NCBI GenBank assembly: GCA_002862465.1
Contig: PKDD01000007.1
Coordinates: 1-58,921 of the forward strand
Origin: Haliea sp.
Lineage (GTDB): Bacteria; Pseudomonadota; Gammaproteobacteria; Pseudomonadales; Halieaceae
Direction: 5' to 3'
Length of the DNA: 58,921 bases
Part shown: positions 8,347 through 16,561 of the stretch, in pieces
Position numbering within the stretch: position 1 is the stretch's first letter
Layout of the letters: each line of letters starts with the position of its first letter
Notes under the pieces: generated by a model
The model's input: the letters and a program-made list of their open reading frames with translations, nothing else
Told to the model about the DNA's origin: nothing
Databases searched by the model: none
Made by a program: the position numbers and the translations under genes

Positions 8347-10986
8347 TTAATTATTTCCTCGTAACTGCTCAATACGCGTAAGTAATGCGATGTAGTCAGG
8401 GTGACTGGGCATATACTGTTCTTCCAACACTGCCAATTCTTTTTCAAGCTTCACTATCTGTAGGTCAGGTAGGCGCGAGTTTCTTCCCAATTTACACGTA
8501 TTGTCAGAGCAATCGATAGCATCTTCAACGAGTGTCCAGTCATGATCTTTCATGGAAACATCATAGACGCCTCTTAGCACCGAATACCGCTGCACACCAC
8601 TTTGGCTGGGATAAATTTCAACTAAACCGCCGGTGCTACCTTTCTGCCCATCATCGACGCGAATCTCGACCGAAGCGGCGGCCTCGCCCAGGTCAACGAT
8701 GAGGTCTGCGGCAATTTTACCCGCGTCACAATCGATGGAACGGCAGTCAACCGCATCTTTTATTAACTCTGAGGCGCCTTTTTTAAAGACAAGATCATAC
8801 TGACTATAGAACACATTATAGGTTTTATGGCCGCTTTGCGCTGTGAGCAGTTGAACCATAGGACCGGAACTTCCAGCGCGTCCATCTGCCACTCTTATCT
8901 CCATCGAGATGTCCTCAAGATTTTCAAAATCTACGGACAACGTTGCAGCAATATCACCTGGCGTGCAATTGCCGTTAGTGCAATCCAGTGAGTCTACAAT
9001 AAACCTCGATGGTCCCATCTCAAACACTAAGTCATAGTGACCGCGCAGCACCTTATAAGTTTTTTGCCCACTCTGAGCCGCCCGAACATCGATCATTTCC
9101 CCGGTCGTCTTCATAACTGCATCGGCTTGGTGAAGCGCCATATTGATATCGGTCAACCCTTCGTAATCTACCGTTAATGTCGAGGTGATGTTTCCGGCAG
9201 TGCATGATCTACTTTCACAGTTGACGCTATCAAGTATCAACTCGCTCGAGCCGACCTTGACCACTAGGTCATAAGACCCCTGCCACAATTTATAGGTTTT
9301 CTGACCACTCTGTGTAGCATGCGATTGAACGAGACTACCGGAGCCTGGCATACCCTCATCGTCTTCACGGATTTCTAGGCTGACCCCACTTAGGCCTCCA
9401 TAGTTGACTAAAAGAGACGCACCCCGTCCAGTCTGATTGCAGCTACCGCCCTGGCAATTCACAGTGCCTAAGAACTCCCAAGGGTGGTCATAAGCGCGCT
9501 CAGACCCATAGACTGGTGCATTTCCCTGTGTCCACCACCGAGCCCGAAACAACATGTCGTTATGTACTGCTTCATCATCAGCAAGAAATACCCGTTCAGG
9601 CGTCCACTTAATTCTGTCAGTGGAATTGGCGTTTGCCAATTGCACAGCCTTTCGATCGCTCTCTAAAACCGGGCCTAGATAAAGCCACGGGCTGTCCCAT
9701 GATTCAATAACCGGCGCATCAGGTTGCTCGCCTCGAGTCTCCCATTTGGCTTTATACACTTGCCCCTGCCAGACTACTTTTTCGGTTTCTTCATAGTTCG
9801 TCTGCTGGCGCCACAGCGGGTACGGGTATATTTCTGCTTGGTTCTGCGCGAGAACCACTGGCGGCGCAAAGTCTTGCGGATCGTTTCCGGCTTTAATTGC
9901 GAGAGAGGCTGGAAAATGATCGATAAACAACTTACTAAACTGATATTCTACTTGATCGATGCCACTGCAGGTGCCAGACGCATTCTTGATCCCATCCCCA
10001 GCGCCACATGGTCGATCTCGATTAACCGTCAAAAAAGATACCCGACCGATTTGGCGCTCGCGCAAGAAGTTTATTAAGGCATTGGCAGTCTTGAGCGTAA
10101 AGGCTTCCCTTGCCGTTTGATTTTTACCGATCATCGGGGTCACACCCATCATCCCCCATAACTCAAGATCGTCTTTCGGCTCATCTGAGGCAAGAAAAAT
10201 GCTCTTTAACTGCTCTTGCGTCACCATCAATGATCGTCGAGTCGCGTCCTCCAAGGACAACTCTCGCGTTCTAGATAACGCATAATCCATGGCCTTGACG
10301 TTAACTCCGGCCAGCTCGACGCCAGCGCCCAATACGCTCTCGACCATCGTAATCCCGCTTGCAGTCAAGCCCTCCACAGATACGGGCAACGACAACCAAA
10401 CTTGAATATTTGGATTGTCGCGCTGAAGAATCTGAAGAGCGGAAACTCGCCGCTCTGTGGCGGCTACATCTGCGAGCACGGCCTGATTCAAGTCGAAGTC
10501 TAGCGTCTCTAATTCATAGCGACTGATCACAGACTGATAAGCAGCTGCTAGGTCCTCTACGCTGCTATTCACCGAAGCCATTTCGTTTGTCGTATTACCT
10601 CCAAAAGAAATTATCGCAGTTCCGCCTTCCTCTCTAAAGCGAACCAATCTACGATCCAGATCCAGTGCACGTGCAGCTGCGTCCAAATCATAATAAGAAC
10701 CCCATGTCGGCTTCCTTGAATCAAGCGGACTAGAAACGATCGAACCAATGACAACATTTTTCAGCAACGAATCGGCTTCGCTCTCGAAATACACCTCGGG
10801 CTTAGACGTGACATCTATATAAGGGGCAACCCAAGTAGGGCCCGTACCCTGTGAATAGACATAGATGTCAGTAACCGATCTCCACACGGTAATCACCGCG
10901 AACAGACCAAAGCCTCCAACCAAAAGGGCAGCAAACAGTAGGCGAGAGATCGACAATCGGTGTCCTCTGAGATTCCCCTTTTCCAT
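8347..10986 (-). CDS. Membrane-anchored GH18-like pseudoenzyme with chitin-binding modules and tandem repeats
   Basis: About 880 residues (GTG at 10989 or the adjacent ATG at 10986). Order of parts, counted from the GTG: one transmembrane anchor (17-36); a GH18-like domain (about 55-365) with IISFGGN (126-132), where the active site reads E161-T-L-D164-F-D166-L-N168, so the catalytic Glu is Asn; two CBM5/12-like modules (about 388-440 and 458-508; WRQQTNYEETEKVVWQGQVYKAKW and its partner, then PWLYLG and PWEFLG); four repeats of about 79 residues (525-835), each carrying AQSG-x-K/R-T/R-Y and closed by a C-x4-C pair; and a C-terminal helix with LEKELAVLEEQYMPSHPDY (848-866) like the GNVR segment of Wzz/GumC chain-length regulators. 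It lies eight bases downstream of the GT2 synthase gene, so the two are an operon. The likely role is a periplasm-facing glycan-binding partner of the synthase; enzymatic activity is doubtful. Confidence 0.75.
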   Translation of the reverse strand: MEKGNLRGHRLSISRLLFAALLVGGFGLFAVITVWRSVTDIYVYSQGTGPTWVAPYIDVTSKPEVYFESEADSLLKNVVIGSIVSSPLDSRKPTWGSYYDLDAAARALDLDRRLVRFREEGGTAIISFGGNTTNEMASVNSSVEDLAAAYQSVISRYELETLDFDLNQAVLADVAATERRVSALQILQRDNPNIQVWLSLPVSVEGLTASGITMVESVLGAGVELAGVNVKAMDYALSRTRELSLEDATRRSLMVTQEQLKSIFLASDEPKDDLELWGMMGVTPMIGKNQTAREAFTLKTANALINFLRERQIGRVSFLTVNRDRPCGAGDGIKNASGTCSGIDQVEYQFSKLFIDHFPASLAIKAGNDPQDFAPPVVLAQNQAEIYPYPLWRQQTNYEETEKVVWQGQVYKAKWETRGEQPDAPVIESWDSPWLYLGPVLESDRKAVQLANANSTDRIKWTPERVFLADDEAVHNDMLFRARWWTQGNAPVYGSERAYDHPWEFLGTVNCQGGSCNQTGRGASLLVNYGGLSGVSLEIREDDEGMPGSGSLVQSHATQSGQKTYKLWQGSYDLVVKVGSSELILDSVNCESRSCTAGNITSTLTVDYEGLTDINMALHQADAVMKTTGEMIDVRAAQSGQKTYKVLRGHYDLVFEMGPSRFIVDSLDCTNGNCTPGDIAATLSVDFENLEDISMEIRVADGRAGSSGPMVQLLTAQSGHKTYNVFYSQYDLVFKKGASELIKDAVDCRSIDCDAGKIAADLIVDLGEAAASVEIRVDDGQKGSTGGLVEIYPSQSGVQRYSVLRGVYDVSMKDHDWTLVEDAIDCSDNTCKLGRNSRLPDLQIVKLEKELAVLEEQYMPSHPDYIALLTRIEQLRGNN
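8485..9417 (-). repeat. Four protein repeats of about 79 residues in the GH18-like protein
   Basis: C-x4-C pairs occur at residues 512/517, 591/596, 670/675, 749/754 and 827/832. Their spacing is 79, 79, 79 and 78 residues. Each unit runs: beta strand with VDY/VDF, an acidic EIR-x-DDG-like strand, AQSG(Q/H)KTY, YDLVF, and D-(A/S)-(V/L)-(D/N)-C. The copies are similar in protein but clearly diverged, so they are old duplications. I do not recognise a named domain. Confidence 0.75.
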
Positions 10987-10997
10987 CACAACTTTAC

Positions 10998-13457
10998 CTA
11001 TGCCTGACGCATTATTGGTGAGGGGAGACTTTCAGAAGCAGCCTTGCCCGGCAAGCTTTCCACGACTTCAGGATTAGCAACGTGGTTAATAGGAACCGAA
11101 CTACCAACATACAAAACCGATGCCCAGTCCGGCAGGTCATCTTGCTGAATCGGAGCAATGGCACGCAAGGGAACGTAGACAAAGTTTTTCAGGTTATAAA
11201 AAATATCAGAAAAAAAGTTGGTAATACCGATAAACCAAACACAACCCGCCGAAAGCATTGCTAGATTCGCCACGGTAAAAATCATATGGAGATAATCCTG
11301 ATCAATAACATCATTTCGCAGTGTCCATACGGACCATACAAAAAAAGTGCCAACAACGCACAATAAAGCCAGTGGGGCCGGCGTTCTATTGGCGACTTTA
11401 GGAGTCCGTGCAAATGCCAGTTTATGCCCACCAATCATTTGAACAATCGATTCAACAGTCCCGATTATATTGACCGGCAGCAACAATAAGTTGAAACCGT
11501 AGATCGAAAAAATATCCCGTTTTCGATAACCTAGCCAGCGCAGGTCGAGCGTCATAGCAACGAAGTATGGCAACGCAATAACGATAGCCGTTCTGCTCAA
11601 CAACCCGTCTGCAAACGGGTAAAAGAACAAAATACACAAGCACAGGCTTGTCCAAGCTATAGAGGCTAAGTAGGACACTCGCAGAAATAATTCCAGCAGG
11701 CTAATCTGATGTTGCTTTTTATCCTCTTGCCGCCGTTGCAAGTTTTTATTCTTTCTCTCTCGGTGCTGGGTTTTATCTTCTTCCCGTCGGTACTGGGTTT
11801 TATCTTGTTCCCCCGGCTGCTGATTCTTATCCTGCTCGCGCCGTTGCTGGTTACTATTCTTTGTCCGGAAAACGCTCAATAATTTCGGTAAAATAATGAG
11901 CCCGCCATTGGCCCAACGTTGCCGTTGAACGACAAGCGTACCGAAGTCGGGCGGAGTGGCACTATAACTGAGGCGCTCTGGATAATTATATATTTTCCAG
12001 CCCAGTCGCCTTAAACCCACGCTCGATTCGGTGTCTTCGATTACCGTACGGTCACTGATGTATCGCTTAATTTCGAAACCTTTCTCGTTCTCGCGCGCTT
12101 CTAGCTCCATGAGTGCTGATTTGCGAATAATTGCGTTAGCACCAACCCAAAATGCTGCCTCGTGCCGCTGCATGCCCTGATGGACAATATGCTGTATGTC
12201 AGTTGTAGCGCCAGCAATACGCTCAATGGCCGCGGGCGGCCCAGGAAAACTGATGTAAGGCGTTTGCGCGACCGCAATCCGCTGATTACCTTCCTGCTCC
12301 ATGTGGTATATCAGTCGTAGGCAGTACTCTGGCAACAAAACACTATCTGCGTCTAAGGTTAAAAGGTACTCCGAATCGGGTATTGCAAGATCTGCGACAT
12401 GATCCAGAGTAGGCTTTAGAACCGGGCCGCGAGCCGTGGCTACTCTGGAGAACCTACCTCCCATTAAACCAATATAGCTATTGAGGTTCATTGCTTTGTT
12501 GGGTTCATGAGACAAGGATGCAAAACGCTTGCGCTCGAAGAAGGAAATTTCGGCTTGAAAGATGTTGACTAGACGGAGGTGCAACTGACGCACTCTCGAC
12601 ACTGTTAAGAGCGCATCAGGCTCGACAGCTGCCAACCTCAAGGCATTACCGGTCATTCGCAAATCGGTAGCAATACGCTCCAGAACATCTACCGCAAAAA
12701 AACGATCAACATGATCATTTAAAGACATTTTTTGACGTTCGACTTCAAACCAAACGACCGCGGAATCGTAGTGTTTACTCAGGTCCAATAACATTTCAGG
12801 ACACATTCGCGCCCCGATATCACCCAAGGTTTTTAGATCAAATATTGCTAGAGCGTCGTTGAACTCGGCACAGGGCCCACTGAGCTCGCGCGAAATTTGC
12901 TCAGAAACTGCCTTGGACGCATCTAATATAGCCTGGTCCTTTGCATCTGTTGGGTAAGGTGGGTCATCAACAAGCAATACAACCCTGAGGTCCGGATATT
13001 CTTGCAAAGCCGCGGATAAGACGGTTTGTCGAATTGTTCTTTCTTCTTCCCGATAAGATGGGACCAGAACGGTAATGCTCGGAGCGCGCTTCTCTATAAA
13101 ATCATCAATTTTGTTGCGCTGAACACGCTGATGAACCTTAATGCGTTCATAGTGTCCTAACCGGGCGACCATATAGGCTAGACATGACATCGTGAGCAGC
13201 GTAACCGTTGTTATGTAAGCAAGTGCCTCGACAATTGTAGCTGTCGTGAGGTCGAGACCACTCAACCTGATACCTTGTTCAACGACATAGGCGAGCCAGG
13301 CTACGACTGTAAAAAAGATTGCGAATCTAGCACCCGGTACCGTAAGACGATTCACAGCATTGGGCAAAACGTTGGTAAAGTTAGGATTCTGCTCCGCTAG
13401 CAGTGTGTCCGATGTTTCCACTGATTTTGCCATTCCAATCTTGGCTCCTGTGTCCAT
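10998..13457 (-). CDS. Processive family 2 glycosyltransferase (chitin/cellulose synthase-like)
   Basis: 819 residues. Two N-terminal transmembrane segments (about 43-62 and 78-100) are followed by the GT-A domain: VLVPSYREEE (130-139), LVDD (162-165), D369-A-D371 (UDP-sugar and metal binding), E474-D475 (catalytic base) and Q511-R-Q-R-W515, the signature of processive beta-glycan synthases. Several C-terminal membrane spans form the likely translocation channel. Two unusual insertions are visible: about 190 extra residues between VDD and DAD, and a charged Gln/Lys/Arg tract (538-582) of five nine-residue repeats just after QxxRW. Start: ATG 13457 lacks a good ribosome site; ATG 13433 (MAKSVE) has AGGAG 11 bases upstream. 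A sigma-54 promoter lies at 13500-13515. It is first gene of an operon with the GH18-like protein. The polymer is unknown; a GlcNAc polymer is suggested only by the chitin-related neighbours. Confidence 0.85.
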   Translation of the reverse strand: MDTGAKIGMAKSVETSDTLLAEQNPNFTNVLPNAVNRLTVPGARFAIFFTVVAWLAYVVEQGIRLSGLDLTTATIVEALAYITTVTLLTMSCLAYMVARLGHYERIKVHQRVQRNKIDDFIEKRAPSITVLVPSYREEERTIRQTVLSAALQEYPDLRVVLLVDDPPYPTDAKDQAILDASKAVSEQISRELSGPCAEFNDALAIFDLKTLGDIGARMCPEMLLDLSKHYDSAVVWFEVERQKMSLNDHVDRFFAVDVLERIATDLRMTGNALRLAAVEPDALLTVSRVRQLHLRLVNIFQAEISFFERKRFASLSHEPNKAMNLNSYIGLMGGRFSRVATARGPVLKPTLDHVADLAIPDSEYLLTLDADSVLLPEYCLRLIYHMEQEGNQRIAVAQTPYISFPGPPAAIERIAGATTDIQHIVHQGMQRHEAAFWVGANAIIRKSALMELEARENEKGFEIKRYISDRTVIEDTESSVGLRRLGWKIYNYPERLSYSATPPDFGTLVVQRQRWANGGLIILPKLLSVFRTKNSNQQRREQDKNQQPGEQDKTQYRREEDKTQHRERKNKNLQRRQEDKKQHQISLLELFLRVSYLASIAWTSLCLCILFFYPFADGLLSRTAIVIALPYFVAMTLDLRWLGYRKRDIFSIYGFNLLLLPVNIIGTVESIVQMIGGHKLAFARTPKVANRTPAPLALLCVVGTFFVWSVWTLRNDVIDQDYLHMIFTVANLAMLSAGCVWFIGITNFFSDIFYNLKNFVYVPLRAIAPIQQDDLPDWASVLYVGSSVPINHVANPEVVESLPGKAASESLPSPIMRQA
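11712..11846 (-). repeat. 27-bp tandem repeat, five copies, inside the GT2 gene
   Basis: 135 bases encode QRREQDKNQ, QPGEQDKTQ, YRREEDKTQ, HRERKNKNL and QRRQEDKKQ in succession: five nine-residue units with no change of frame. It falls between the QRQRW motif and the next membrane span, on the cytoplasmic side. Copy number can change without breaking the frame. Confidence 0.85.
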
Positions 13458-13499
13458 GTATCATTGAGCGACTGATGCCAACTCATACCATGCGGGGAC

Positions 13500-13515
13500 T
13501 GCAAGACTCATGCCA
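13500..13515 (-). promoter_or_regulatory. Sigma-54 (-24/-12) promoter of the GT2 / GH18-like operon
   Basis: On the minus strand the sequence is TGGCAT GAGTC TTGCA, matching TGGCAY-N5-TTGCW with exact GG-N10-GC spacing. Transcription would start near 13489, about 32 bases before the ATG at 13457. TTTTTTACACT, a possible activator site, lies upstream with its ACACT at 13580-13576, about 65 bases from the -24 element. Confidence 0.75.
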
Positions 13516-13924
13516 TTATTCTTAAGCAACTGAAAAATATATGTATTTTTTCTCCCTATATTGAAATTGCAGAAGAGTGTAAAAAATTTCGACAATTACC
13601 GTTTAAATTATGATGGATTAAAAGGAATGTAATAGATTAAGACAAATGGAGGTTTGTCGCAGGTGGACTATGGCTGCATCGCAGCAGCGACGAAAAGGGC
13701 TTGTTCTCTAGACCAGAGAGTATATTTGATCCATTTTTATGCGCTCTGGGGCGCCGTTCCTGATATGCAGGATTCTTCCGAAGCTAGGCGGTCTGCGCAC
13801 AAAATAAAACGCGATATATTTGCATGGAAAAGTCGCCCAGAGGATGAAGGTGCGATTTAATACCGATGTCTTCCTATAAAACAGTGTACAAAAGGTCACA
13901 ACGCAGTACCTCTAGAGCCCAAAC

Positions 13925-13940
13925 TGGGCCAAATCTTGCT
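13925..13940 (+). promoter_or_regulatory. Possible sigma-54 promoter upstream of the export lipoprotein gene
   Basis: TGGGCC AAATC TTGCT keeps the essential GG-N10-GC spacing but deviates in the -24 box (GGGCC instead of GGCAC). It sits about 220 bases before the ATG at 14162, a long leader like that of the barrel gene. It is weaker than the other two sites and may be chance. Confidence 0.35.
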
Positions 13941-14161
13941 GCTACAAACGGCCTTTGATCTCTGCCACGTACATACTTGTATCTAAATTTTCACTCCGCA
14001 TAATTCGCGGATATCGGGATGCATTGGCCGGAATGCTCCTCTAGTGTATAGCAAGGACAAACATCCCAAAGCGCAGCCCAATGTAGTAGAATGCCCATCG
14101 ATGATAGACCTCGCATGCAGACCGTTGAAGGTATACTGCTTGAAAAAGGAATCAGGTACTG

Positions 14162-14827
14162 ATGGACATTTCACGGTTTTTCCCGCCGCGCAGCTGGCTA
14201 GAACGAAACAAGCCTCTTGGACGGCTGATCGTTGCAGCAACCGTCATGATAGTGACGGCTTGCACTAGTTCATCTCCTAAAATGTCGGACATGCCAGTTA
14301 ATGTCCAGGGATACACTTCGGAAGAATATAAGATCGGCGTGGGCGATGAGATACGCATAGAAGTCTGGGGAGACGACAGGCTAAGCATCGCCGTTCCTGT
14401 GAGACCCGACGGCAAAATATCGATGTCACTAATCGGTGATGTAATGGCCGCAGGGTTCAGCACCGAGTCCCTGAGTGAATCGATTACCGGTCAGTTGTCG
14501 GAATATATTAGAAACCCGCAGGTTTCAGTCATTGTGACCAACCCAAGTAGCTCTGACTTCCAGCAACGTATTCGAGTGACGGGCGCAGTCAATAGCCCAC
14601 AATCGGTACCCTATCGCAAAGGAATGACAGTATTAGATTTAGTGTTATTAGCCGGCGGACCCAATGAATTCGCAGTGTCAAATAATTCGAAGCTCTATCG
14701 AAAGTCCGAAGGTGAGATAAAAGTGTACCCCATTTACCTAGACGACATTCTGAAAGCCGGCAAGTTGGAATCCAACTACATGCTGGTACCGTCTGACATC
14801 GTCACTGTTCCTGAACGTTCCTTTTAG
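14162..14827 (+). CDS. Polysaccharide export lipoprotein (Wza/OMA family, exosortase-system type)
   Basis: 221 residues. The signal ends at the lipobox VTAC (Cys34), so it is an outer-membrane lipoprotein facing the periplasm. The poly-export domain begins YKIGVGDEIRIEVWGDDRLS and continues V-RPDGKISMSLIGDV, followed by a SLBB-like part (IRVTGAVNSPQSVPYRKGMTVLDLVLLAGGP). The length matches the short Wza relatives that accompany exosortase (PEP-CTERM) exopolysaccharide loci rather than full-length Wza of about 380 residues. It would form or gate the outer-membrane exit for the glycan. No Wzc/Wzz gene is next to it, although the GH18-like protein ends in a Wzz-like helix. It lies divergent from the synthase operon. 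Confidence 0.88.
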   Translation: MDISRFFPPRSWLERNKPLGRLIVAATVMIVTACTSSSPKMSDMPVNVQGYTSEEYKIGVGDEIRIEVWGDDRLSIAVPVRPDGKISMSLIGDVMAAGFSTESLSESITGQLSEYIRNPQVSVIVTNPSSSDFQQRIRVTGAVNSPQSVPYRKGMTVLDLVLLAGGPNEFAVSNNSKLYRKSEGEIKVYPIYLDDILKAGKLESNYMLVPSDIVTVPERSF

Positions 14828-15277
14828 CTGGCTTTTTTCAACTGAATCATTACACCACCGTAAACATGATATTGTTAGTCAATTTAGTACAAGCCACACT
14901 GACTGCAGAGCGCGGTCTCCCAGTAAAGGACTGAGCGAGTGCGGGGCAATTTCTAACCAACATTCCCTGAACCGGTCCATTTTTTTACACTTCGTCTATA
15001 CACTGCAACCTAAAGCACGCTAAGTTATTGATTTTATTGTGCTGGCATGAATTTTGCATGTTCTCAGTGTAGGTTAATGTAGGTGACTAGAATTTACTCG
15101 TTCTGGGGCAATACCTGTAAGAAATAAGCTGAGCGTTGGGCCCGACTGGAGCGTAACAAGAGAAGCAGTTCATGTGTCAATTGATTAGATTATTGTCATC
15201 GTCGGTGTGCGCAGTTTGGGCTGACCCGTCACGCACTCAAGGCCAAGGGCTTGTCGCACTAAAAATGCACTGCATCA
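14828..15277. other. Intergenic region with a sigma-54 promoter
   Basis: About 450 bases between the export lipoprotein and the barrel gene. It contains the sigma-54 element at 15043-15058 and, upstream, TTTTTTACACT with a second TACACT copy (14986-14991 and 14999-15004). No hairpin terminator is evident after the lipoprotein gene. The 210-base leader after the predicted start site has no recognised structure. Confidence 0.5.
15043..15058 (+). promoter_or_regulatory. Sigma-54 (-24/-12) promoter of the beta-barrel gene
   Basis: TGGCAT GAATT TTGCA, with exact GG-N10-GC spacing and the same -24 and -12 boxes as the site at 13500-13515. The predicted start is near 15069. ACACT at 14987-14991, preceded by a T-run, lies 56 bases upstream of the -24 element, close to the placement (65) of the same word at the other promoter. 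Confidence 0.75.
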
Positions 15278-16561
15278 ATGAATAGCAGAAAATCAAAAGC
15301 ACTTAATGCGTCATTGCTAGTAGCCTTACTCGCACTATCGATGCAGGCGTCAGCACTGGAAAGGACGCTTGAGTTTGCCGCTGGTTTAGAGCACACCAGC
15401 AATGCACTGAAAACGTCAACTGGCGAGCGCTCTGAACTCGAACAGCAAGCCACTGCAGCGTTTGGGCTAAACCATGAAAGTACCTCAGTGATCGCCGAAA
15501 TAGATTATATCGCTCGATTTACTGCCTATGATCAAAATACACAAAGCGATCAGACCGAAGTCACCGGTGACGCATCGATAGTCTATGAACAAATCGATGA
15601 CCTGCTGTCATGGACGTTTGAAAACAGTCGTCGTAACCTTATCAGGGATAGGGCCTTGGCGAATATTCAGTCCAATCGCGAAATCCGTTCAATCTCCACT
15701 ATTGGTCCTGAGTTAACACTGCGACCTTCGGCGTCCGACGCAATATATGCGGGCCTATCCTATTCCGACACAACTTATGGTGACAGCGACCAACAGGATT
15801 CAGCCAACACTGGCGCCAGTATTAGCTGGCAGCACAGTCTATCCGAAGTAGATGTCGCCTCCGTCAACGTAAACTATCAGGACGTGAAGTTTGATGCGGG
15901 TTTGGGCGATAATCAATACTACCGCGCGACACTCGGTTACAGCGCATCACTAGCGAAGCTGAGTTACAGTGTTGATGCTGGATACAATCAGTCTCAGCGC
16001 GGGTCGGATAATGCCAGTGGAGGATATTTTCGAGGGGAATCAATTTATTCGGGCGGCTCTTCGGACTGGCGGTTGGCTGTACTGCACGAGTTGACAGATA
16101 CCTCTAGAGGCGGTGGCATAGGAGATTTCATTGATCTTGACGACTTTTACAGCAGCGCTCTAGAAGTTGATATTTTTGAGCGAACCAATCTAGAACTGGA
16201 ATATAATAATTCCACTTTATGTCGAGCTTGTCTGTTCAGTGCTGTGGTTCTTATCGAGTCAGAAGACTATGAAGAGTTAGAAAATGACTCTGATGAATAT
16301 GCTTTCGGGACTTCTCTCACTTACCAGATGAGCAGGTTATTGAGTGCAGGGGTAGAGCTTGGTTACCGAGATTTCAGATTCAAAAATAACAACGCGCGGG
16401 ATGATTACAATATGATCAATGTCGGCTTAGCTATCAATCAGTCAGTTACACGTCGATTTTCAGTAGTCTATTCACTGGCATATGAACAGGGAGATTCCAC
16501 CGCAGCGACGGGTGATTATGATGAATTACGTGGTGGAATTTGGATGATATATGTCTTTTAA
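15278..16561 (+). CDS. Outer-membrane beta-barrel protein of the exopolysaccharide locus
   Basis: 427 residues. A Sec signal (about 1-26, LLVALLALSMQASA) is followed by a chain of amphipathic strands with alternating polar and aromatic residues. It ends in GIWMIYVF with a terminal Phe, the usual barrel-insertion signal. It resembles the outer-membrane proteins that accompany exosortase/PEP-CTERM exopolysaccharide clusters; the family is inferred from composition and context, since no sharp motif exists. Only this ATG is possible because an in-frame stop lies at 15260, yet no Shine-Dalgarno is visible. It is driven by the sigma-54 promoter at 15043-15058. The likely role is export or surface anchoring of the glycan. 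Confidence 0.7.
   Translation: MNSRKSKALNASLLVALLALSMQASALERTLEFAAGLEHTSNALKTSTGERSELEQQATAAFGLNHESTSVIAEIDYIARFTAYDQNTQSDQTEVTGDASIVYEQIDDLLSWTFENSRRNLIRDRALANIQSNREIRSISTIGPELTLRPSASDAIYAGLSYSDTTYGDSDQQDSANTGASISWQHSLSEVDVASVNVNYQDVKFDAGLGDNQYYRATLGYSASLAKLSYSVDAGYNQSQRGSDNASGGYFRGESIYSGGSSDWRLAVLHELTDTSRGGGIGDFIDLDDFYSSALEVDIFERTNLELEYNNSTLCRACLFSAVVLIESEDYEELENDSDEYAFGTSLTYQMSRLLSAGVELGYRDFRFKNNNARDDYNMINVGLAINQSVTRRFSVVYSLAYEQGDSTAATGDYDELRGGIWMIYVF

Larger units (their letters stand above)
13458..14161. other. Divergent promoter region of the glycan locus
   Basis: About 700 bases between the GT2 operon (minus) and the export lipoprotein (plus). Apart from the sigma-54 elements listed separately I see AT-rich DNA (13530-13640), suitable for bending between enhancer and promoter. 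Open frames here (for example 13654-13860) have no recognisable content and are not called. Confidence 0.5.

Noticed and set aside
13654-13860. 68-codon frame in the glycan-locus promoter region
   Set aside because: No recognisable protein features, and the region is explained by sigma-54 control elements.
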